A DNA stretch of 64,000 nt, taken from positions 248,001 to 312,000 of the forward strand of contig NZ_BMXE01000002.1 of the NCBI RefSeq assembly GCF_014651595.1, written 5' to 3'. A program made the translations under genes and the position numbers. Numbering within the stretch: position 1 is the stretch's first letter; the number at the start of each line of letters is the position of its first letter. Below, piece by piece: positions 18,663-26,509 of the stretch. This DNA is from Pseudovibrio japonicus (lineage in GTDB: Bacteria > Pseudomonadota > Alphaproteobacteria > Rhizobiales > Stappiaceae). The notes below the pieces were generated by a model. The model was not told the origin of the DNA. It saw only the letters and a program-made list of their open reading frames with translations, and did not search any database.

Positions 18663-19628
18663 TCATTGTTCCTCGGTATATTTCTTGATCAAATAATGCG
18701 CGATGGAGATATCAGGGGGACAAAATAGACCTGACTCCGCCTCGCCTCGGAGCATCTTCAGTGTCTCCTCTTTGGAAAACCACTGACAATCCTCCATTTC
18801 TTCATAATCGATATTCAAGTCCGTCGTCAGCGCCTCGCCATGGAATCCGATCATAATATTCGACGGGAACGGCCATGGCTGGCTGGCGACATATTCCACC
18901 TTACCAACTTTGATGCCTGCTTCTTCGAAAACTTCACGGCGGACGGCATCTTCGAAGGTCTCGCCTGGCTCCACAAATCCTGCCAGCGTAGTATAGACAT
19001 TCTCCATCAAATGGTACGGGCGGCCCAACAGGAACTTATCCCCATGGGTGATGATCATTATAACCGCTGGGTCCGTTCTTGGGAAATGCTGGCCTGAGCA
19101 CGATGGGCAATCTCGGCGATACCCAGCCTCGACAACTTCAGTAGGCTCACCGCATTTAGAGCACATCTGATGGGTTACATGCCACCTGCCGACGGAGGCC
19201 GCTTGTGCCATCATTCCGAGCACTCTTTTGCTTGCAGCAGACTTCATAGCTATTCCGCGAAGTCCGTAGGCTGCGTATGGCCCGAGTTTTTCCAGTGCTT
19301 TATCAAGGGTTTCTGGATCTGCCGCGTAGCGGACGCCAAAATATGGGCGGTCCCCATCGCCCTCGTCGATCCCTAGGAAGATGGTCAGCGCATCAGCAAT
19401 ATTAAGCCGCTTGAGCATCTCATTTGAATGAATAAATGGCTCGTTCACCTGCTCCTGATTGCAGATGAAACTGTCGTTTGCCTGAATAAGAAAACGTGCG
19501 TCAGAACTGGCCTTGAGCGTCGTAACCCACTCAACATCCTTACGTTTTGCACCACAGCGATTGAGCGAATCAGCAGAATAACAGAGCGCTGCAGAGGCAT
19601 CGTAAACCTCAGTAATCTCGGCCAGCAT
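18663..19628 (-). CDS. nudC: NAD(+)/NADH pyrophosphatase (Nudix)
   Basis: NudC hydrolyses NADH to NMNH and AMP and can remove NAD caps from RNA. The 321-residue product has a zinc ribbon (MCSKCGEPTE, then RDCPSC) and a Nudix box, GFVEPGETFEDAVRREVFEE. The NudC signature SQPWPFPSN lies downstream. The N-terminal domain is divergent, as usual. All catalytic Nudix glutamates are present. It lies 61 bases upstream of the histidine phosphatase-like gene in transcription order. Confidence 0.92.
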   Translation of the reverse strand: MLAEITEVYDASAALCYSADSLNRCGAKRKDVEWVTTLKASSDARFLIQANDSFICNQEQVNEPFIHSNEMLKRLNIADALTIFLGIDEGDGDRPYFGVRYAADPETLDKALEKLGPYAAYGLRGIAMKSAASKRVLGMMAQAASVGRWHVTHQMCSKCGEPTEVVEAGYRRDCPSCSGQHFPRTDPAVIMIITHGDKFLLGRPYHLMENVYTTLAGFVEPGETFEDAVRREVFEEAGIKVGKVEYVASQPWPFPSNIMIGFHGEALTTDLNIDYEEMEDCQWFSKEETLKMLRGEAESGLFCPPDISIAHYLIKKYTEEQ

Positions 19629-19783
19629 TATGAATTCCTTAAATTATAAAATTCCGTGAAGTGAACCCGAGATAGCACCGAATTGCAATCGTGTGACAGT
19701 ATTTTCTGATTTCTGATTTGGCAGAACTCTGTGTAGATTCACAGTCTCGTCCACAGTAGCGGGCGGTAAGCATCAATGAACGC

Positions 19784-19812
19784 TTGCAAAATAACTGCAA
19801 AACGCCCATATA
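19784..19812 (+). promoter_or_regulatory. probable promoter of the SRP RNA gene
   Basis: TTGCAA (19784-19789) and CATATA (19807-19812) are separated by 17 bases. The predicted start, about seven bases further on, coincides with the 5' end of the SRP RNA at 19820. Confidence 0.55.
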
Positions 19813-19819
19813 CACGAGC

Positions 19820-19917
19820 GGGAGGTTGGTGGTGGACGAGCCACTCGCCAACCGGGTCAGATCCGGAAGGAAGCAGCCCTAACGAGTCCATGGCACGGGT
19901 CATCGTGCCAGCCTCCC
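19820..19917 (+). ncRNA. ffs: bacterial small signal recognition particle RNA (4.5S)
   Basis: This 98-base RNA contains the near-invariant SRP core: GTCAGATCCGGAAGGAAGCA and then GCCCTAAC. The ends pair (GGGAGGTTGG with CCAGCCTCCC, one G-U), giving the expected long hairpin. It assembles with Ffh to target membrane proteins. Placement immediately upstream of dnaX matches other alphaproteobacteria. The FtsY receptor is encoded near 57 kb. Confidence 0.92.
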
Positions 19918-20022
19918 ACCTAATTTTCCCCGCGCCCATACTCGACAAGCGGCCGGTCTTCGTCTTGAATGGCCGGGAGTAAGTTTTACCTTGCCTTTGA
20001 ATTGGCCGAGGAATTGGGCGAT

Positions 20023-21894
20023 ATGGACGGAATAGACCTTCAGCAAGAGCACCAGACGACAACAGGCGCGGAAGATGGTTCTTCCAGCAGCAGCGATGGT
20101 GCTTATCGCGTTCTCGCCCGTAAGTACCGACCGAGCACGTTTGACGACCTATATGGTCAGGAACCGATGGTTCAGACTCTGCAGAATGCATTTGAGACTG
20201 GACGTATTGCGCAAGCCTGGATGCTGACCGGGGTTCGCGGGGTTGGCAAAACAACGACTGCCCGTATTCTGGCCCGTGGGTTGAACTACGACCTACCGGG
20301 TGAAATCGATAAGCCTACCATACACTTAGATAAAATCGGCACGCATTGTCAGGCGATCATGGAAGGTCGTCATGTAGACGTTATCGAAATGGATGCAGCG
20401 TCTCACACAGGTATTGACGATATTCGCGAGATCACAGAAGCGGCGCGGTATCGGCCTGCGAGTGCACGTTACAAAGTATACATCATTGACGAAGTGCACA
20501 TGCTTTCCAAGTCGGCCTTCAATGGTTTGTTGAAGACGCTGGAAGAGCCGCCGGAGCATGTGAAATTCATCTTCGCGACCACAGAAATCCGTAAGGTTCC
20601 TGTAACTGTCCTCTCCCGCTGTCAGCGGTTTGACTTGCGCCGGATCGAGAGTTCTACGCTCGTTTCCCTGCTGCGCAGCATCTCTGACAAAGAGGGGATA
20701 GAAATCACCGATGAGGCTTTGACGCTGATTGCGCGGGCGGGTGAAGGTTCTGCCCGTGACAGTTTATCCCTTTTAGATCAAGCGATTGCACATGGTGCGG
20801 GCCGGATTGAAGCGGATGAAGTGCGCCAGATGCTTGGCCTAGCCGACCGCAGCCGGGTGATAGATTTGTTTGAGCATGTGATGCGCGGCGACATTGCCAG
20901 CGCTCTTGGTGAGCTCAAAGCCCAGTATGATGTTGGCGCCGATCCGGCAGTTGTCCTCTCTGACCTTGCAGACTTTACCCATTTGGTGACTCGCCTGAAA
21001 GCGGTACCGAAGGCGGGTGAAGAGAACTCTGTGACCGAGAGTGAGCGGCAGCGTGGGCGGGAGTTTGCAGACAAGCTTTCCATGCGCATTCTTTCCCGAA
21101 CATGGCAGATATTGCTGAAGGGGATTAATGAAGTGCAGAACGCGCCCAAGCCATTGGCTGCGGCGGACATGGTTCTGGTGCGCTTGTGCTACGCCTCTGA
21201 TCTGCCTGATCCGGAAGAAGCCTTGAAGCTGCTGAAGTCCGGCCAGTTCTCCCCTGCCCGCGGCGGCGCACCAACCGGCATCGCCCCGCAAGGTGGCGGC
21301 GGCTCAAGCGCCAGCGCGAGTTCCTCCGGTGGAGGGTCCGCTCCTCAGCTACGCGCTGTTGCTGGTGGCCAACCGATGACGCAAGCCGTTGGGTCTGCAC
21401 CGCAATCAGCGCCGCAGATGCGACAGGCCGAGGAAGTTAACGAGAAGATTGCGATTCGCTCATGGGCTGAGGTTGCCCAGCTTGCCGCCCGTATGAAGGA
21501 CATTCCGGTCAAGGTTTCCGTGGAGCGTGCGCTGCGACTTGTCAACTTCCAGCCGGGCCGCATTGAGGTGCAGCCGACCGACATTGCGACACCTGATGCA
21601 GCTGGCGAACTGGGCCGAAAGCTGACAGAATGGACAGGTCGTCGCTGGATTGTTGCGGTTAGCCGCGAGCAAGGCCGACCGACTTTACATGAAGAAAAAG
21701 AAGCTAACCAAAGGCAGTTGGTTTCTGATGCGCATTCTGATCCGGAAGTGGTGAAACTTATCTCTGCCTTTCCCGGTGCGAAGGTTGTTGATGTCCGCAT
21801 TTTGAAGCAGGAGGAAGATCTCCCCCTTGAAGAGGCGTCCGAGACTGTCGACATAGAAGACATGGACTCGATAGATTTCACCCAAGATTTCTAA
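20023..21894 (+). CDS. dnaX: DNA polymerase III subunits gamma/tau
   Basis: The clamp-loader ATPase of the replicative polymerase. The conserved part starts AYRVLARKYRPSTFDDLYGQ; the Walker A is GVRGVGKTTTA (about 70-79), followed by YIIDEVHMLS and the SRC motif in LSRCQRFDLRRI. The zinc-cysteine cluster of E. coli DnaX is reduced to one cysteine (GTHCQAI), as I recall for other alphaproteobacteria. A Gly/Ser/Ala/Pro linker (about 430-480) precedes a tau-type C-terminal domain. The start at 20023 has GAGGAA upstream; an ATG at 19969 is an alternative. Confidence 0.95.
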   Translation: MDGIDLQQEHQTTTGAEDGSSSSSDGAYRVLARKYRPSTFDDLYGQEPMVQTLQNAFETGRIAQAWMLTGVRGVGKTTTARILARGLNYDLPGEIDKPTIHLDKIGTHCQAIMEGRHVDVIEMDAASHTGIDDIREITEAARYRPASARYKVYIIDEVHMLSKSAFNGLLKTLEEPPEHVKFIFATTEIRKVPVTVLSRCQRFDLRRIESSTLVSLLRSISDKEGIEITDEALTLIARAGEGSARDSLSLLDQAIAHGAGRIEADEVRQMLGLADRSRVIDLFEHVMRGDIASALGELKAQYDVGADPAVVLSDLADFTHLVTRLKAVPKAGEENSVTESERQRGREFADKLSMRILSRTWQILLKGINEVQNAPKPLAAADMVLVRLCYASDLPDPEEALKLLKSGQFSPARGGAPTGIAPQGGGGSSASASSSGGGSAPQLRAVAGGQPMTQAVGSAPQSAPQMRQAEEVNEKIAIRSWAEVAQLAARMKDIPVKVSVERALRLVNFQPGRIEVQPTDIATPDAAGELGRKLTEWTGRRWIVAVSREQGRPTLHEEKEANQRQLVSDAHSDPEVVKLISAFPGAKVVDVRILKQEEDLPLEEASETVDIEDMDSIDFTQDF

Positions 21895-21974
21895 GGTTTC
21901 TGTGATATGAAACCTGATGAGAAGAATAGAAGAAGCGCTGACATGCGCTCAATAGACGTTTAAGGAGCGAGTCG

Positions 21975-22301
21975 ATGGACTTTCTTAAAATGATGAAGCA
22001 AGCCAAGCAGATGCAGGAAAAAATGGGCGAGCTTCAGGAGACTGTGAACGAGCTTTCTGTTGAGGGAACCTCAGGTGCAGGCATGGTCACCGTTACTCTG
22101 AATGGTAAAGGTGAGATGACTGGCTTGAAGATTGATCCGTCTCTCATCAAGGCCGATGAAGTTGCGATTTTGGAAGATCTTATCCTCGCTGCGCATAATG
22201 ATGCGAAGGGAAAAGGCGAAGCGCTGGTACAGGAGCGCACGCAGGACCTGATGTCCGGCATGGGTCTGCCAGCTGGGATGAAACTCCCGTTCGGCTCCTA
22301 A
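21975..22301 (+). CDS. ybaB: YbaB/EbfC nucleoid-associated protein
   Basis: A 108-residue DNA-binding protein. It begins with the typical helix MDFLKMMKQAKQMQEKMGEL and has the family core GAGMVTVTLNGKGEMTGLKI. Dimers bind DNA as tweezers. It lies between dnaX and recR, the usual order. GGAG at 21963-21966 precedes the ATG by eight bases. Confidence 0.95.
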   Translation: MDFLKMMKQAKQMQEKMGELQETVNELSVEGTSGAGMVTVTLNGKGEMTGLKIDPSLIKADEVAILEDLILAAHNDAKGKGEALVQERTQDLMSGMGLPAGMKLPFGS

Positions 22302-22383
22302 GTTCTTCAGGCTTTACCTGTTGCCAAAACACCGCGACCCTGCGCCGATTTGGCAGTTGACCTGAAACGGGTTTATTCCCTCT

Positions 22384-22405
22384 TGCCCGCCTCTTAAGGC
22401 GGGCA
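22384..22405. terminator. hairpin between ybaB and recR
   Basis: TGCCCGCC and GGCGGGCA form an 8-bp stem with a six-base loop, followed by TAGTTTCT. It may be a weak terminator or an attenuating stem. Confidence 0.45.
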
Positions 22406-22479
22406 TAGTTTCTCTGGCACTATCTCGCAAACCGACTTTGCGGGAGCCTTTTCTTTCTCGCAGAGAGCATAGATTTTCG

Positions 22480-23091
22480 ATGAGTACACGCAGGGTTGCT
22501 GGTCCCGAAATTGAACGCCTAATTCAGTTGCTTTCCAAGCTGCCGGGCCTTGGTCCGCGCTCTGCCAGACGCGCTGCCTTACATCTGGTTCAGAAGAAAG
22601 ATCAACTCCTTATCCCGCTGGCGGAAGCTATGGGTGTGGCGGTTGATCAGGTTGGCATCTGCTCTGAATGTGGCACTGTGGACACCTGCGATCCTTGTAC
22701 TATCTGCTCAGATCCGCGCCGGGATGGCTCCACCATCGTGGTGGTTGAAGACGTCTCTGACCTTTGGGCGCTGGAGCGGGCATCTGCTGTGAGCGCGCAT
22801 TATCATGTCCTCGGCGGCACCCTGTCTCCGCTTGACGGCATTGGCCCGGATGACCTGAACATCTCCAAGCTGATTGAGCGTGTTGAAAACGGCAGTGTGA
22901 AAGAAGTTATCCTCGCGGTCAACGCGACCGTTGAAGGACAAACAACTGCGCATTTCATTACAGACCAACTTGCGCGGTTTGAAAGTGTGAAAGTGACCCG
23001 TTTGGCGCATGGCGTGCCGGTTGGCGGGGAACTGGACTACCTTGACGAAGGCACATTGGCACAAGCTTTGCGAGCAAGAACAAAGTTTTAG
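22480..23091 (+). CDS. recR: recombination protein RecR
   Basis: RecR loads RecA at gaps with RecF/RecO. The 203-residue product has the helix-hairpin-helix [17 protein letters not shown] (about 18-34), a four-cysteine zinc site ([16 protein letters not shown]) and a Toprim domain starting at TIVVVED. The conserved C-terminal [15 protein letters not shown]-like segment reads [18 protein letters not shown] at 22480 gives the family N-terminus [16 protein letters not shown]. Confidence 0.95.
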   Translation: MSTRRVAGPEIERLIQLLSKLPGLGPRSARRAALHLVQKKDQLLIPLAEAMGVAVDQVGICSECGTVDTCDPCTICSDPRRDGSTIVVVEDVSDLWALERASAVSAHYHVLGGTLSPLDGIGPDDLNISKLIERVENGSVKEVILAVNATVEGQTTAHFITDQLARFESVKVTRLAHGVPVGGELDYLDEGTLAQALRARTKF

Positions 23092-23205
23092 CGGGTTTCT
23101 TGATCGGCTCTTATGGGGGGATTATTGGGGCGGCGGGCGTTTGCGTTGTTATGTGCGTTGGTTTGAGAATATTGCGCATTTTTTGCGCTGAACAGGAATA
23201 TTGAT

Positions 23206-23724
23206 ATGGACACGTCTGTCGCAACGCCTACCCGATTTTTCATCCGCAGCACCCAGCTTAATGACGCAAACGAATTGCTCGCTCTGCTCAACCGACTCAT
23301 CGAGATCGGCGGAACAACTTCAATGCAAAAGCCGATGAACAAAGGTGAGTTCATCAGCATGTTCATTGATGGTGATTTGATGGAGACCAGCGTCTGCGCG
23401 ATTGACCGCGAGAGTGGAGAGCCGCTTGGCTTCCAGATCGCAGGGCATTACAAAGACGTTCCCGCTGGCTGGGTTGAGGTTGGCACCTTTGTGAAGCCTG
23501 GGCTGCATAAAAGCGGAATCGGTAGTGCGCTTTTCAAGGCAACTTTGGAAGGACTGGAAGGCAAAGGGTTCAAGGCCCTGAACGCCCTGATCCGCGCCGA
23601 CAACACAGGCGGTCTCGCCTACTACAATTCTCGTGGGTTTAAAGAATATAAGAGAGAGAAGGCAGTACCACTCGATGATGGGACGCCAGTAGATCGAGTT
23701 TATATGCAGTTTGACTTAGCGTGA
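23206..23724 (+). CDS. GNAT-family N-acetyltransferase, copy 1
   Basis: A 172-residue acyltransferase of the phosphinothricin/L-amino-acid N-acyltransferase style. TFVKPGLHKSGIGSALFKAT (about 92-111) holds the acetyl-CoA loop, and ADNTGGLAYYNSRGF (about 129-143) is the typical substrate/CoA helix. It is roughly 70% identical by eye to the next gene, and both have 172 residues. The upstream leader and downstream repeat are also duplicated. The substrate is unknown. Confidence 0.85.
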   Translation: MDTSVATPTRFFIRSTQLNDANELLALLNRLIEIGGTTSMQKPMNKGEFISMFIDGDLMETSVCAIDRESGEPLGFQIAGHYKDVPAGWVEVGTFVKPGLHKSGIGSALFKATLEGLEGKGFKALNALIRADNTGGLAYYNSRGFKEYKREKAVPLDDGTPVDRVYMQFDLA

Positions 23725-23792
23725 GTTTGGAGTGAGTGTTCCAACACATCCTTACCGAAGTTGCTTCGGTGAAAGCTCTTAGTTTTGCATGT

Positions 23793-23932
23793 GATGCTCT
23801 GGGTCCCGGACCTGCGCTACGCTTGTCCGGGAGACACTCGGGGGCTCGTTGGGGCGCGGTTCCATTTGGTGGAGCTAACTTCTGTAGGTCATCCCGCACT
23901 TGATGCAGGATCTAGTCAGAACCTGCCACGCA
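23793..23932. repeat. two-hairpin intergenic repeat, copy A
   Basis: The left block, GCTCTGGGTCCCGGA then CGCTTGTCCGGGA, has CCCGGA/TCCGGG arms (23805-23810, 23826-23831). The right block, GTCATCCCGCACTTGATGCA (from about 23888), forms an imperfect stem. About 55 variable bases lie between the blocks. The same arrangement recurs at 24549-24695. This style of short dispersed repeat is common in marine alphaproteobacteria. Confidence 0.65.
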
Positions 23933-23967
23933 CTCGCTCATTTATTGCTCTGAATAGGAATATTGGT

Positions 23968-24486
23968 ATGAACACACCTTCAGCAACGGCTACTCGATTT
24001 ATCGTAGGCAAAACAGAGCGTAGTCATGTGAATGGGCTACTTGCTCTACTTAATCGGATCATCGAGATCGGGGGGACAACCGGACTTGAGAAACCACTGA
24101 GCACGGAAGAATTCATCGAGTGGTTTCTTGAAATTGATTTGCTGGAGAGCAGCGTTTGTGCGATTGACCAAGAAACCGGCGAGCCGCTTGGGTTCCAAAC
24201 CGCGAGCCACTACGGAGATATTCCTGCTGACTGGGTCGATATCGGTACCTTCGTGAAGCCCGGCTTGCATAAGAGCGGGATTGGTGGTGCACTCTTCAAA
24301 GCAACTTTGGCAGGGCTACAAGGCAAGGGCCTTATCGCCATCAACGCCACCATCCGCGCCGACAACACCGGCGGCCTCGCCGACTACAGCTCTCGTGGTT
24401 TCAAAGACTATAAGGTGCTGGAAGCCGTTCCACTTGCTGACGGGACACTGGTAGACCGGATTTGTAAGCGATATGATTTGGTTTGA
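23968..24486 (+). CDS. GNAT-family N-acetyltransferase, copy 2
   Basis: Paralog of the preceding gene with the same length (172 residues) and landmarks: LLALLNRIIEIGGTTGLEKP, TFVKPGLHKSGIGGALFKAT and IRADNTGGLADYSSRGF. The Tyr in copy 1 YYNSRGF is DYSSRGF here, close to the CoA site. The ATG at 23968 matches the copy 1 start; extending upstream would translate the repeat. It arose by tandem duplication of a roughly 760-base unit. Confidence 0.85.
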   Translation: MNTPSATATRFIVGKTERSHVNGLLALLNRIIEIGGTTGLEKPLSTEEFIEWFLEIDLLESSVCAIDQETGEPLGFQTASHYGDIPADWVDIGTFVKPGLHKSGIGGALFKATLAGLQGKGLIAINATIRADNTGGLADYSSRGFKDYKVLEAVPLADGTLVDRICKRYDLV

Positions 24487-24548
24487 GTGGGCTGAGTGCT
24501 GCGATGTGGGGCCATATTAGGCTCTGAGCAAACCATTCACTTTTGAGT

Positions 24549-24695
24549 TTGACGCTCTGGGTCCCGGATCTGTGCTGCGCTTGTCCGGGATGACGGGTAG
24601 GAGGGCAGGTGCATAGGGCGCGATACACTCTGGCCGCGGTGCTCCATCGACGGCATCCCACACTTGGTGTGGGATCCAGTAGGCATGGTGGCAGG
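24549..24695. repeat. two-hairpin intergenic repeat, copy B
   Basis: The left block, GCTCTGGGTCCCGGA with CGCTTGTCCGGGATGAC, matches copy A closely. The right block has a perfect 8-bp stem, ATCCCACA/TGTGGGAT (24655-24662, 24668-24675), with compensating changes relative to copy A. It lies 63 bases after the second acetyltransferase stop; copy A lies 69 bases after the first. Confidence 0.65.
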
Positions 24696-24927
24696 TATCA
24701 TGTAATTGCTGTGATATGGGCTTGAGACTGCCGTTATCAGGTCACAGATTTCCCTCGTTATAGTTGTACAAGAGCTTTCTGGCTGCGTGGCAGACACAGA
24801 GAGTTTAAAGGATATTTCCCTTTTTTCTGGTTGGTTCAAGCTGCTTTAAATCATTGATTTATCGCATATTTCCAGATTATGACCGGAGGTCCGTTTCCGG
24901 AGTATGCTTTTGGTGCGGAGTGTGCAG
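24696..24927. other. noncoding stretch before the methyltransferase
   Basis: About 230 bases with no convincing gene, RNA or terminator. A GGAGG run near 24886 could serve a start at 24904, discussed under the next gene. Confidence 0.3.
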
Positions 24928-25635
24928 ATGATATCTCGTTTGTATAGCGAGTTTGCCGAACAATATGACGAGGCACTTCAGGAAAACGTTTACTATGCAT
25001 TGCTGGAGCGGCCAACGTTGCTTGGCATGCTGCCTCCACTGCAAGGGCTGAAGGTTTTGGATTTGGGGTGCGGACCGGGTGTGTATGCGCAGTTTTTACA
25101 TGAGCATGGTGCGGATGTGACTTGCATTGACGAGTCCGCGCAGATGCTGAAACTGGTAAAAGAGAAGCTCGGAGATCACGTGAAATGCTACAGCGCTGAT
25201 CTGTCTGAGGGCCTGCCGGATCAGCTGGACGGTGATTTTGATCTGGTGATCTGTCCGCTGGTGATCCATTACATCGAAGATCCGAGTAAGCTTCTTCAGG
25301 ATATCGCGCGGGTGCTGAAGCCGGGTGGTTTCTTCGTGTTTTCAACGGTCCATCCGCTTCTTGATGCGCAATTCTCCCCGAGTGGCACCTATCTACGTCA
25401 GGAGTATGTGACGATGGAGTGGGGGGTTATTGGCGATCCCATTGAATTGAGCTTCTATCGCCGCCCGCTCTCCATGCTGTTCGGCTGGCTTGCCGGGGCT
25501 GGGTTGTGTGTGTTGGACCTGCGCGAAGGAACGCCTTCTGCCGAGATGAAGAAGCGATCTCCTCTCCATTATGAGAGACTTCAGAAGAACCCCAGTTTTA
25601 TCTTCCTCAAATGCCAGAGGCACAGTAGCGCCTAG
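24928..25635 (+). CDS. class I SAM-dependent methyltransferase
   Basis: A 235-residue methyltransferase. Motif I is VLDLGCGPGVYAQFL (about 42-56), followed by the acidic CIDES, FDLVICPLVIHYIED and LKPGGFFVFSTVHP. These are the SAM-binding elements of the Methyltransf_11/25 type. The substrate is unknown. I prefer the ATG at 24928 (MISRLYSEFAEQYDE) with GGAG upstream; an ATG at 24904 adds eight residues. The gene stands alone. Confidence 0.85.
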   Translation: MISRLYSEFAEQYDEALQENVYYALLERPTLLGMLPPLQGLKVLDLGCGPGVYAQFLHEHGADVTCIDESAQMLKLVKEKLGDHVKCYSADLSEGLPDQLDGDFDLVICPLVIHYIEDPSKLLQDIARVLKPGGFFVFSTVHPLLDAQFSPSGTYLRQEYVTMEWGVIGDPIELSFYRRPLSMLFGWLAGAGLCVLDLREGTPSAEMKKRSPLHYERLQKNPSFIFLKCQRHSSA

Positions 25636-25670
25636 GTCGTCCTTTGCAGGAACTTCACTGTCACTGGTAA

Positions 25671-25718
25671 CTTACAGGCCTGTAAGTCTTAGGATTTCTG
25701 CGGGATTTCTCCCGCAGA
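25671..25718. other. 16-bp palindrome followed by a stem-loop
   Basis: CTTACAGGCCTGTAAG (25671-25686) is a perfect palindrome. Eleven bases later, TCTGCGGGA/TCCCGCAGA (25697-25705, 25710-25718) forms a 9-bp stem with a four-base loop. They lie between the convergent methyltransferase and DUF1499 genes. No T-run follows on either strand, so a classic terminator is doubtful. Confidence 0.5.
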
Positions 25719-25811
25719 GTCAGTTTAACTGCACTAGCTGTGGCAAAACCACGTTTCATTTCATAGGGATATTGACTCTGCGACACTCACAGGCGTGTTC
25801 GTTGGTTTGTG

Positions 25812-26306
25812 TCACCCTTCTGTGTTTGCAAAGCCTTTGTAAATGCTGCTGAAACGATCATAACGGGTCTTGTTAAGGCCTCGATCGCTGTAGCCGACGC
25901 GGGACTGTGAGCGGTAGTGGACGACGCCTGCCTGCTCATCAATCCAGAGCTCTACATCATCGTTGTAGCCCATCTGTTCGGTGGTGAAGACGGCATGCAT
26001 GTATGGGCCTTCTGCCTTTCTTACTTTGTTTCTACCCATCTCCTGCAGTGTGTCTGCCAGTGCAGCCTGGGTTGCTTCAAGTGTGGCAAGCATAGGCAGT
26101 GGGTCAACGTGGCGGGATGCTGTTTCCTGTGTTTGCGAGGAGACTGCATTCGGGGATTTGGGCAGTGGGGCAAACTGGCCATCCTGCACGCCCACATAGT
26201 CAGGCACTCTGGAGTTTTGCCAGATCATCTTTGCTGTGACACCAACGACAAGTGCGACCAGCAGAATTGCAATAATTGCCATCTTTGAAAGACCTTTAAA
26301 TATCAT
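25812..26306 (-). CDS. DUF1499-type membrane-anchored protein
   Basis: A 164-residue protein with one N-terminal membrane span (MAIIAILLVALVVGVTAKM) and a periplasmic domain. Its end, DDVELWIDEQAGVVHYRSQSRVGYSDRG, is the DUF1499 signature. The role of this domain is unknown. The start at 26306 lacks a strong ribosome-binding site; an internal Met at residue 9 is possible. No operon partner is evident. Confidence 0.75.
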   Translation of the reverse strand: MIFKGLSKMAIIAILLVALVVGVTAKMIWQNSRVPDYVGVQDGQFAPLPKSPNAVSSQTQETASRHVDPLPMLATLEATQAALADTLQEMGRNKVRKAEGPYMHAVFTTEQMGYNDDVELWIDEQAGVVHYRSQSRVGYSDRGLNKTRYDRFSSIYKGFANTEG

Positions 26307-26428
26307 CGTTTTCAGTTATCCCACTTGCATAAAGCATAACTCATTCTGAGAGCGCTGGCGACTTTGTCCCAATACCAGAACCACAGTAAAGACTAGAAGC
26401 GGGGCCGAAAGGTTATCGGACACCGCGT

Positions 26429-26449
26429 GGCCAGTATTTTTCACTGGCC
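26429..26449. other. small hairpin between DUF1499 and the MFS gene
   Basis: GGCCAGT and ACTGGCC form a 7-bp stem with an A/T-rich loop. It follows the MFS stop on the minus strand but lacks a T-tract there. Confidence 0.3.
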
Positions 26450-26509
26450 GCTGCTTTGCAAGTGCTCCAGATGTCGGTCATTCAGCTAGGTGCAACGTCT
26501 GGAACGGGT

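Noticed and set aside
21691-21700. An A-rich run in dnaX as a gamma/tau frameshift site
   Set aside because: It lies near the C-terminal end and does not match the slip-site context expected between domains III and IV.
24401-24839. Minus-strand frames of 86 and 100 codons across the repeat copy B
   Set aside because: They mostly translate the two-hairpin repeat and the end of the acetyltransferase gene.
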